Assembly: GCF_000972845.2 (NCBI RefSeq)
Contig: NC_040021.1
Coordinates: 8,227,291 to 8,291,290 of the forward strand
Direction: 5' to 3'
Source: Larimichthys crocea
Lineage: Eukaryota > Chordata > Actinopteri > Sciaenidae
Length of the DNA stretch: 64,000 bases
Positions 54,264 to 64,000 of the stretch are shown in pieces. Each line of letters opens with the position of its first letter. Position 1 is the first letter of the stretch. The position numbers and the translations under genes are program-made. The notes under the pieces were generated by a model. It worked only from the letters and a program-made list of their open reading frames with translations. It did no database searches and was not told the DNA's origin.

Positions 54264-55177
54264 ACACACACGCACGCACACACACACAATATCGCACACA
54301 AATGTAATAGGGTTTCATTGAAGAATCCATGAATAGCCTTTCAAGAGCGTGTTCTGGTGAAGAAACGGCGTTGGCTGCACAACACAGCACCTAGAAAAAG
54401 AAAGAAAAAGCAGAGGGAGAAGATAAAGAGCAAAAAGAAGGAGAGATAAAAAAGAAAAAGTGAGAGAAAGGCAATGATTAAGATTAGAGAGGGGACAAGA
54501 GAGATGGGTAAGAAAGGGAAGAAAGGAAGAGGAAAAACCTTTGTGAAGCACTAATTATTAAAACAAATTCACCCAGTACAGTTTACCTATCAGTAGTCAT
54601 GAAACGCAGTGATATAATATATCTGTGCTGACATCCATTCACTTCCTTCATTCATCCTGTCACAACCTCGGCCGATATAGATTTTGAACGCCATTGTTGG
54701 GCAATGATCACACAAGTGCTGTCCCCTAAATAAGTTACATGTTTCTCTGAAGCCATTGTTTCGGGGCAAGCTTCTGGCAATTAGCCTGCTGTGCCAAGTG
54801 TCCTCACAATGTGTCTGTCAGCGCCGGAGCTCCTACACAACATGACATCTAACAGTTAAAGCCACAAGCCAAAAAAACCAGCCCAAACTCGCTGTCAGCC
54901 ACTGCTGCCGGTAGGAGTTTTTATTTTCCAGGGTCTGATGTTTGAATATCAACAGATGCTTCAATTACCGTGTTAAACACCTTTTAGTTTAGGGACAGTC
55001 TGCTGTCAGTGAGTCATTTATGAAGCACTTTTTCAAAACAGTAGTTACAAAGTGCTTAAGAGAAAGCAGAAGAGGCCGACAAGGCGATAAAACACGGGTA
55101 CAAACTGCACAAACCGCAAAGAAAGAAAGCAAAACTCCCCAAAAAGATTTTCTTAACCCCCTCCCCAATGGTATCTA

Positions 55178-55290
55178 GCAATGTTGTAGTCAAGACCACC
55201 AAAACCAAAACCAAGTCAAGACTGAGTCAGAGTGTATCGAGATCAAAACTTTGACGAGTCGAGACCAATTCAAGACCAAGACCAGACAGT
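55178..55290 (+). repeat. Teleost dispersed repeat (GTAGTCAAGACC family)
   Basis: Repeats of AAGACCxx, AACCAAGTCAAGACTGAG, GAGTCGAGACCAA and TTCAAGACCAAGACC form a degenerate short-period array, matching an abundant fish repeat I recognise. Confidence 0.7.
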
Positions 55291-55299
55291 ATATTTAGC

Positions 55300-58200
55300 A
55301 TATACAGACTGCTGTGTGGTTTCTTTTGGATACCGTTTTGCAGATGAACTCTCTGTGATTGAGGAAGTCAAATTTTATTGCATGTTTGGCTGACGTCTCG
55401 TCCCAGACCTCAATTAATGGGACCTTTGGTTTATTTGTCTCTGCTATCCATAGAGGCTTAAATTGTCCAATCACCCAGCTCCAGTTCTGGCATGACACTC
55501 ATTTCTCGGGCCTAAACTCTCTTTTCTGTTGGTCAAAAACAGCTGTGGTACAAACCCTAACACTACCCCAAGTGCTATGAGCACACAATCTGAGCTAACG
55601 TTTGCTAACAGCAGTTTACTTTACTGTCCATCAGGAAACTGTAAATCACAAAGAGTTGATGTGCAGCAGCTGGAGGAGATCAGAGGGAGAACCAGAAAAC
55701 ATTTTCACCAAATTCAGTAAAATAGTTGGTGGTGTGTGACTCAGTGCCATAAAACATTATGTAATTCTCGCACGTGATCATGCTACATAGTGTGAGAAGT
55801 TACACAATGTTGCTTAAATGACTTGGGGATGTTCACTTCCATGTCTGGTGTGGAGGCAGAAACTCATCTAAAATCTAAAAACATGAACAAATGAAACAAA
55901 ATCCATCTGCATGTAAAGATCTGTGACCTTCCAGGCCACATGTCGGCTTCAGCCTGCTGTAACTTCACTATGTATATGGGCACCATCATCAGCATTTCAT
56001 CACTGCTATACAACAGGCCCGTTGCATACGGCTGGGCTATATGATATAGAATTTATAGTGGTCAGTATAAACAAGCTGGTCTATTATAAATATTGGGATC
56101 CATACTTGAAGCGGGCTCATTAATGTATGTAACAAAAACACATATATCCTCTATTTTAAAGTGACCATTACTCTTTTAAATCAAATGTGGGTTTTGTGCC
56201 AGTTTGTGTGCGTGCACACCCACACCTCCCTTTGTGTATGTGTGTTTATGCCTGTGTGTGTGTGTGTGCTTGTGTTTATTTGGAATAATCACTGGGGCGC
56301 TTCTGTGTTTGTACATTTGTATCGGGATTGATTCATGACTGCTCCTCCAGAGGAAACAGATAACAAATGGTTTTCTGGTCCAATAAACACCGTCTGCCTG
56401 TAAACCAAATTAGACTAAACTAAACCATCCTCCACATGTACCTTCAGCACTGGGCTGAATGAATGGCCCCGGCTGGGAAGCTGTCCTGTAACTGCGGTAA
56501 AACTCAATGAGAGACATATTGATTGAGGGCTAATTGTGGAGTGCTGGTGTCACCTCAGGCCTAAGTAGCCCCTTCCAGACTCCCTTGTGGTTTACGCTAC
56601 TAATCAATGAGTTTGTGTTTGAAAGGGGGCCACGTTCAGCTACTAGATTTTTCAAAATTACACACCACAAGAGCCCCCGCTATTTTATTTGTCAATATGC
56701 CACCAAAAGATTCCTTTAAAAGATTACAAGAGGGCACAAAAGGAGAAAATGTTTACATGCATCCACCTGAGGGATCTTGACAATTGCAATACTCCCCGGT
56801 GATGAAACGGTTCATTTAATGGTCATTTGGGGTCCACTGGGGGCTGAGTATTTCGATCATTAGAGAGCTTGCACAGATCTGACCCTTGACCTTTATGCCT
56901 GCCTGGGAAGGGTGACAGTGACCAGTGGGAGAAAGCGAGCTGCAAGGATAACACGACGAGGTCTTTTCAAGAGGAAAATTCTGCTTTTGGTTTGTGTTTG
57001 GCGGTTGTTCCATTTAATAGTGGCATGTAGTGGAGTGTGTAGCTCATTTGCCCTTTCATTAACTACTACATCACAGTGTTAAGACCAGGGGAGCTCAAAA
57101 GAAATCAAAAATAAATCCGGTTTAACAAGTGAATAATATCCTGGTCAACTCCAGCAGCCCGGTCAGTCATTTTCATTCATCCACTGACCCTCTCAGGCAC
57201 TGCTGAAGCCTCAGTGATGACTGTGTACACTGCAAATCCCTCTTTGCATGCCCCTGGGGGGTTTGCACAAGGCCTGGATTGGGGGCGAGGGCAGGATGTA
57301 CTGAGGTAGTGGAGGCGATTGAGGCACATTTTGCATGTTCAGCAACAGTCTGCCTCCACACCCCGACTAAGAAACAACACAGACGACGAACGTACAGCTG
57401 TTTGCTTCCTAAAGTTCTGCTTAAAACAGTTGAAACAGTAGAAAATGTCACAAAACACTGTGATGATATATATATGATTATGAATGCACATTTTATTCAT
57501 TTATTTTGTTTTTATCTCTTAAACACCAATTTTAAGTGCTTCAGATGTTGTATGTGAATGTTGATGCATTAATAAGTGGATGTTTTCTTAACTTTTACTA
57601 TTTAAAATGATAAATGTTAGAAATATATGATTATATAGTTGTCATCAATGACTTTTTATCCATTTTAAATAGATGTTTATTTAGATTTCTTATCCTGAGG
57701 TTAAAAAAAAAGCCTAGATTGAGTACATATCGACACTTCGGGGGCGACCTTGCTCCTCGACAGTTATCTGTCGGTTTGATGACGAGCTGGAAGTGTGACG
57801 GGGCAGAGGATGGTGCCGGGCGGGGCGGCAGAATCCTCAGCAGGCGCCCTCGCTGACACATGTGGGACAGAGCTCAGTGGAAATCGGGTTAATGAATCGT
57901 ACAGAGAGGGAAAACGGCGGGGTTACTCGTCTTTCAATATTCCCCCACCGTCATCATCAGTTGGACCAGCACTCGTCTGCTCACCGCTAGGGAGAGGGAG
58001 AGACGGGGAGGTCAGTAGGTGGCATATCTGAACCTGTGAAAAGGATTTCAAACAATAGATCATAGATGTGTGTAAGACAAAGCACCGGCTACTGAAGTGT
58101 CACGGTCAGTTTCTAATGAAAGTAAAAGATGTTCTGTCTCTTTTTTTTTACTGTGAATACGACAATTATATTAGATTTCATCTCTCTGTATGCAGTGAGT

Positions 58201-58430
58201 GTTCTCTGCCAGCCTTTGTTAGAGTGTATTCTCTGGTGGGTCTTTGGTCCATGACCAGTCCATTATAGGCTTGTCTGCCTGGCTGTCACGTCTCTCTGAT
58301 GGATCAGTGAGCTCCAGACAGAACTACCAGTCTCCGATTTTAATAACATCAGCCCGTTTCTGCACTCAGATCCAAAACAGATGCAAATGACTGCCTCTTA
58401 TTAGATCAGCTAAAACCAGCTCACTCCACA
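55300..58430. other. Intergenic; candidate regulatory block at 56500-56760
   Basis: 56500-56760 is repeat-free with TAATTG, CTAATCAATGAG and TTTATTTGTCAATA motifs, as expected of a developmental enhancer; this is inference. The remainder is AT-rich unique sequence. No gene recognised. Confidence 0.35.
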
Positions 58431-58439
58431 TCTATTCCC

Positions 58440-58960
58440 GTCCTCCCTCGAGTTGTTACTGTTCTCGAATAGAGCGCGCTGACGGGGGTCGACCCTGATG
58501 AAAATTGAAGCTTTTAATTACCGACGGAAATTTAACGAATTAGGAAGACTGAGTCCACTCTCTTCACACACATAATTCACCTATCTAAGAGGATGAACGA
58601 CATTAGCATATTTAATTGGCGGCTTATGCCCATCTCTTGTGTTTGACAGCTGTTGAGTCAGACGACGGCATTGTGCGAATATGAGTCAGTGCACACTAAT
58701 CTAATCGGCGAAACCTTGGCTGGGGATTGAGTTAGCATTTTGGACATCCGTCAGCAAGCTCTCAGGATTACACACAAGGTTAATTATGGAAGAATTAGAT
58801 TCGGGCGGGACAATGGCTTTATCGCTTGTAAGGGTACGGTAATAGTATTCACAAGCCACAGGCTGATGTGAACCGCGGCCTAAAGAATAGCTCACAGTCC
58901 GCGATGCTGCGGTTACTCAGGCGTGGCATTGATTAGTTTAATTGGTGGACTGCGAGTGGA
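58440..58960. promoter_or_regulatory. Candidate conserved non-coding element downstream of mycn
   Basis: About 520 bases with no simple repeat, CpGs retained (AATTACCGACGGAAATTTAACG, CTAATCGGCGAAACC, GAACCGCGGCC), several homeodomain TAATTA/TTAATTGG motifs, an E-box CAGCTG and an AP-1-like TGAGTCAG. The texture is unlike the surrounding DNA and like vertebrate developmental enhancers. Conservation cannot be tested here. Confidence 0.35.
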
Positions 58961-59001
58961 GGACATCACTGAATTTGATTTAAACTACCCCCCTCCTCTC
59001 T

Positions 59002-59002
<1 letters not shown>

Positions 59003-59042
<40 letters not shown>
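59003..59042 (+). repeat. CA microsatellite
   Basis: About 20 perfect CA units. Confidence 0.97.
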
Positions 59043-59045
<3 letters not shown>

Positions 59046-59049
59046 CAAA

Positions 59050-61055
59050 TACAATCCACCAGCGCATTGGTCATTGTTAGATGTCTGAACTATCTGGAGC
59101 GTTCAACTTCCATCTGGGATTTTTTTACGCCTCCACCTCCACAAGCCTCGCCAGCACTTTCCAGCAATGTCCTCCGATACGACCTCAAAGGACATCGATT
59201 CAAAAACAGGAAAAGACTTAAGTCAGGGTTTTTCAAAGAAAACGACCTGCTTATTGACAGACGTAAGCCCTGTCACATGTAGTTACCTGAGAACTACTGT
59301 AGCCGGCGGATAATGGTTACCAAGGGCCAGTCGCTCAAAATCTCTGAGCTTCTTTCTATGCGAAATTTACTTCCACCCATTTTGTTCTCAGGATTGTATA
59401 TCATCATCATTATTTGTAAAAAACTATTCCTATGTCGGCTCCTGTCTACAAGCCATCCCTCTTTTCCATAACTAATTTGCACTAAATAAAAATGGATAGT
59501 GCCACAAAGCTAATAAGCTACGATACTCGATCTGCTTTGTTAAACTTTGCGAGTCAATGTTCACCAAAGTTAAACTCGTGCAAAACAATGTGGGCAGATT
59601 TACTTCATCCCCCCCATGAGTGAATCCACCGGTCATGGGAGTTCAATTAAAATTGATTTCTTTTGCTCAGGAAATCTTCCTGGTTTTCATGCTTGTGTGC
59701 CAGGCATTTATAGCTAAGAACTCCCCTCTAACTAGAGGACATATGCTGCACTGTCACACATTGTTACAGGTAGAGCTGTCAGAGGAAGCTAAAATGGCCT
59801 GGCAGTTGGAACAGCTGCACCAATAAGACCTCACCCACTCAAAATCTAATCAGACAACAGGAAGATTTACCACAGGAAACGTATTGAGCGCATATTTCCT
59901 CTTTTGTTCCTCTCATCCTGTTGTCTAAAACATTGAAAGTGATTAATTTGCGTCATCAGGATATTCCTGGCACACCATCTCATTCTCTCTCTCTCTCTCT
60001 CTTTACTCTGCCTTTCTTGTGCACGCACACACACACACACACACACAGTTAAATAAGACACACACACCAATACACTGACACATTCGAGTGAGTGAGCGCC
60101 GGGCATGCCATTGATGCTCTGCTCTGGCTTCATCCATCACTGATAATGGCTGAGGACAGCTGTGTGTTCAGTCCCCCCTCTCTCCATCATACCAAAAGCT
60201 TGAGGCGGACGGATGGAAGGGAGGAGGGGTGTATTTATTCTACCGTGCCTCCTAATCACACACCCCCCATCCTGTAATACTGTCCTGCAACCTCTACCCC
60301 CTCACAACTGTCCCCCCTACCCAAGAGAATACCCGCCCGGGGCCAGGCCCAGATGGCCGTGGCCCACAGCGGCCTATGCGTTGCCGCTATCTGGCGTTAG
60401 ATCTACTGCAGGGCTGAAATAGGAATCAGTGATGCAAAGCTGAGGTACACACACACACACACAAACACGTATTGACACTCAGACACAAGGATACGAATGC
60501 CTTCATGCCCCGTTATGCATGCATTTCTATGCATACTCTCACTTTTGCAGTGTCTCTTTCTCTCTCACACACACACACACACACACATGAATAAACACAC
60601 CAAACAGGGATGCACTGTTTAGACTGGAGTTAATGAAGAGATAACAGCTGACGTGATTAGTTTCCACATGAATGGAGTTTGCCAAGGCTTCATCCTGATT
60701 TCACCGCATTCAGCATACAAGAGTGGGAGTGGGCTTTCATTGATGCGCTGTCCTTGAACCACCTTACTTAAATAGGTCACCATGAGCACATTTCGCTGTA
60801 GTAGTAGTGGCGGGAAAAGGAGGAGATGCAAAGTGCTCTAACAGCTGTCTCACTCCTTAAAGAACCTCTGGTGTAGTTTTGGGATTTGGTGACTTGCTCA
60901 AAGGCATTTTCAAAAGTTATTTTAAGGGAGGCACTGTGAGCTTTCAGCGGTTTGTATTTGTAATCGTAATGCAATTTTCAGTGCTGTAATGAGTAAAAGT
61001 AAAGTAGATTCAGCAATTCATCATTTGATCTGTAAAAAAAACGCACAAAATATTA
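59050..61055. other. Intergenic, no gene seen
   Basis: CT 59985-60002, CA 60026-60048, CA 60449-60464 and CA 60568-60587. A repeat-poor block at about 59290-59800 shows no coding domain. Confidence 0.45.
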
Positions 61056-61060
61056 AAAAA

Positions 61061-61240
61061 TGGGCTCACCTGGGAAGGTGTGCTACTGCAGAAGCTCGGG
61101 TTTGATTCCAACCCAGTTACCCTTTGCTGCATGTAAGCTCCTCTATCTGCACACTTTCCTGTCACTCTTCAGCTGCTACTATGTAATAAGAACAATAAAC
61201 AAATCAATAAATGCCTCTCTCATTTTCAAAGTCCAAGGTG
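61061..61240 (+). mobile_element. tRNA-derived SINE, old copy of the 32.8 kb family
   Basis: A degenerate tRNA-like head is followed by a recognisable B box (GGTTTGATTCC at 61099-61109), CCCTTTGCTGCATGT, CCTGTCACTCTTCAGCTG and CAATAAA tail elements. The CTGTC..TCTTCAGCTG and CAATAAA parts match the younger copy at 32842-33030. The A box is damaged, so it is probably inactive. Ends are approximate. Confidence 0.7.
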
Positions 61241-61249
61241 ATGTCTTCG

Positions 61250-64000
61250 AAGGTCTTGTTTTGTCAGTCCAAACCGATATTCAGATATTCAGTTTAATAT
61301 GATATTAAACATAGAGAAGCAGCAAATCTCCATATTTGAGAGGCTGAAAACAGAATGAAAAAGTACTTTAATAATTTGATTAATAATTGGCTAATTGATT
61401 CATTGACTCATTGACGTAGCTTTAAGGTGGAGGCAGAAAATCGGACATTCATACAGACCTTATTGAGTGTGTCAACGCTCCACATTCAATACAATGTTTT
61501 CATCAATCTCATTATAAAATAAGTTACATTTATTAAATAACTGTGGGCTTAACCTCATGTTACCTCGCATAAAAGTCACCAGCTCTTTGCTGTGTGTTAT
61601 TAAGATTTTAAATTTGGGAAAAAAAACTATGCTGGTATTGGATTTTTAATTTGGAGATACCTGGAGATGTGATGTTGGAACTGTGTCAGATAAGGTAGGA
61701 TTCCTATTTATCTGTGAAAACAAAGCAAAACTCTCTGACTAGATGCCAAGTAAGGTAATTGTTTTCAGTTATTTAGAAGAACCCATCCTTTAAAATGAAC
61801 AATAACAAGCACGAGTCTCTGCTCATTCTTCTATAAAACATCTGATGATGAAATTATAGCATCATAATTTGTCATCGTCATGCCGGAACAAAGTCCGTCT
61901 TTGTCACGCTAAAAAAGAACAATGGCCTTTATTTGCATGACTCATATTCACATATTCTTGGCTAATCTGTAATCTAAACAGTCCACTGAGGTCAGTTCCA
62001 GTAAATCTCCACAGATGGCAAGCTAATGTTATTCAATTAGCAGGTGATGGGGAAGGGTGGAACCCGATCCCCAACAAAACACCAGTCCAGCACACTCCCT
62101 TCTATAAAAGACACCTGTCAGAAACAAGAGCCTCCTTTACCCTGGCTGTTAAAGAAAAGCACTCTCCTTGTCTCATCATCATTTAAGACTTAGGCACTTC
62201 AAAGCTGGCCAGGTACAATAGCAATGAGCAGGCTGCCTTCAAAAGAACAGCACAAGTTATGGCGGGGTGGCAGGGGAAAAGAATAGCCCTGTAAATCATA
62301 ATAGAGAGGAAAATATAAAAGACGAGGTGGAGAGACGCAGTTCACCTGTTCTCTGTAACACAATCACTTAACGATCCTCTGGGCGCATTGTAAGGGAGAG
62401 CGCTCCTGTAGCTCGCGCCCTCGCTTTGTGCCCCTCGCTGGAGCGCAGAGATCATCTTCCCCTTCTCCACAGACCCCCTGACCTTCTCTCTGTTCCACTT
62501 ACACACACACACCCATCGAAATTACCTTTACCTCCTCACAGATTAAGATCAATGTCATTCATCGCGTTTAGAGTATCAGCCTTTGATTCGGACCAGAGAA
62601 AGGGATGGGAGGGCACGCGGGGCACCTGGGAGCTGTGTCGAGGATGAAAAAGAAAAAAAATGTCCTCCATTAGACGTGGATGAATCTTTCCCCCAGTGCT
62701 CCTGTGTGCTTCATGTGAAGGGTGGTTGACCTATGAAGTCACTGCAGTTTAACAAAGACATATTTGCATAGGCACCGATTAAAAAATGTCCCTCTGATTA
62801 CTTAACCGCGATAAGGGTGTGTTCGGTTTGAAAACAGCAGTGGTGGTGTGTTTCTACAGGTGCAGGTGAAAAGGGGGGAAATCCAAATCAGGAAGTACAG
62901 ATTGAGGGCTTTCTGGACTCCAAGAATATGGATGTATTAAAAGAGACGTACACGGATACACAATGGAGAGAGAGGAAGAGGAAGATGACATATAACAAAG
63001 GTTCCTGGGAAAGAAACACGATCAGGAAGCAAAGAAAACAAAAAAAGAGGCTCCTGCTCATGAGTGAGCAACTTTCAGTGAAAGAGAATCACACAGCAGA
63101 CATAAATGTATCAGTATTACGGTATAACGTTGAATGTTTCACATTAAAACATGCTCATTTATTGAAAAGTTTCACATTATAACATGACAGGTTTGTAATA
63201 ACTTTGAACTCTTGTTAGACTGAGGAAGGCTGTGCTGAGAGCAGATGAACTGAGCAATATGGCTCATTTACACGACTTGATTAAGCTTTATTTCATGCTG
63301 GGGTTGAGACATGGCACGATTCTATTGTTACTGAGCACAGTGGATGATACATATGCGTACATAAAGAAGGATTTTAAAATGCAGGCCGCTGTACGGGAGG
63401 AAGAATCAGTCCGACCCACTGCAGTCAGTGTCGTTTCTTGTTGATCAGCTACGAAGACGCCATAGTCACGTTGTAACGTCATGCGTTGATATATTTTTAT
63501 TTGTCTGACATGGCAGCAATAAACTCTTCTCTTCCAGTGCTTGTGAGGTAAACAGTACAAAGCCTGCCCACACAGGCTACAGTCTACCTGTACTGTGTTT
63601 GATTGGCCGAAGCAGAGTGATGCAGAATGACAAAGGATAAGCCTTTCACCAGATGACCCTCCCGTTTTTTTAACCCCTACTGTGCCACCGCGATGGTCTA
63701 ATTGTGACAAATAAAGAGGCTGTGTTGTTTGACACAGTCTCGGACGCACGCTTTTCTCTCTGTGATTAAGCCCAACCCCCCCGTTACCTCAGCGTCTCTC
63801 TGCTTTACCACAGAGATTCCTCTGTTTGTCTAGTCCCTGACCTTTGACCTGGCCCATAGGTAAGCTTAGCTTTTGGATAGCATCGACTCTTTTCTATAGA
63901 TAGCTTCTTTTTTTTTTTCCATTGAAGTTACGAACTCTCCACTCTCTCTCTCTCTCTCCGTTCACCTACCTCCCCCCAACATCCCCACCCTTGGAGTCAA
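61250..64000. other. Intergenic, repeat-poor; no gene seen
   Basis: Contains the candidate element at 61920-62120 (listed separately), a second segment with ATATTTGCATAGG and GCGATAAGGG at 62745-62830, and no recognisable exon. The 153-aa minus frame at 63288-63749 has no domain. Confidence 0.4.
61920..62120. promoter_or_regulatory. Candidate non-coding regulatory element with octamer motif
   Basis: TTTATTTGCATGACTCA joins an octamer-like ATTTGCAT to an AP-1-like TGACTCA. Homeodomain sites (GCTAATGTTATTCAATTAGC) follow, in a repeat-free block. Pou/Sox-type enhancers near neural progenitor genes look like this; the function is inferred. Confidence 0.3.

Larger units (their letters stand above)
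51450..55175. other. mycn 3' flanking DNA, microsatellite-dense
   Basis: Contains CA-rich 51665-51766, GT 51919-51949, CA 53007-53034, GT 53452-53479, GT-rich 53733-53807, GT 53925-53956 and CT 54236-54263. All longer frames here run through these repeats and are not genes. Confidence 0.55.

Overview
This window looks like a teleost fish nuclear genome, probably a percomorph-type ray-finned fish. The evidence is an intron-containing vertebrate N-Myc gene, very dense CA/GT microsatellites, tRNA-derived SINEs with split A/B boxes, L1- and L2-like LINE remnants, a hairpin MITE and several interspersed repeats familiar from many teleost genomes. There are no operons, bacterial genes, CRISPR arrays or rRNA genes. 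The species call rests on my recognition of these families, not on a database search.

One protein-coding gene is well supported: mycn (N-Myc), on the + strand at about 45.81-51.44 kb. It has a short non-coding exon 1 (inferred), coding exon 2 (start codon 46410, donor after 47034), a 2.24 kb intron, and coding exon 3 (49276 to the stop at 50052-50054). A roughly 1.4 kb 3'UTR ends at an AATAAA at 51417-51422. The joined frame encodes 467 residues with Myc boxes 0, I, II, III and IV, an acidic tract, a nuclear localisation motif and a C-terminal basic helix-loop-helix leucine zipper. The acidic tract is enlarged to 24 consecutive glutamates by a coding GAG/GAA repeat.

The rest (about 45.8 kb upstream and 12.5 kb downstream) reads as a gene desert. 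It holds microsatellites, fossil transposons and unique sequence. Some unique blocks, rich in homeodomain-, octamer- and GATA-like motifs, could be conserved cis-regulatory DNA for mycn. Mobile DNA includes an L2-like LINE relic (13.2-13.7 kb), a 5'-truncated L1 3' end with poly-A and target-site duplication (17.57-18.21 kb), two copies of one tRNA-derived SINE family (32.84-33.03 kb with a perfect 16-bp duplication, and a decayed copy at 61.06-61.24 kb) and a hairpin MITE (42.59-42.83 kb). Paired copies of other dispersed repeats are also present.

No new multi-gene system is visible. The points most worth a second look are the poly-glutamate expansion in N-Myc, an 84-bp near-perfect hairpin at 22735-22818, a CpG-dense patch inside the large mycn intron, miRNA and Pumilio sites in the mycn 3'UTR, and candidate conserved non-coding blocks near 58.5-58.95 kb and 61.9-62.1 kb.
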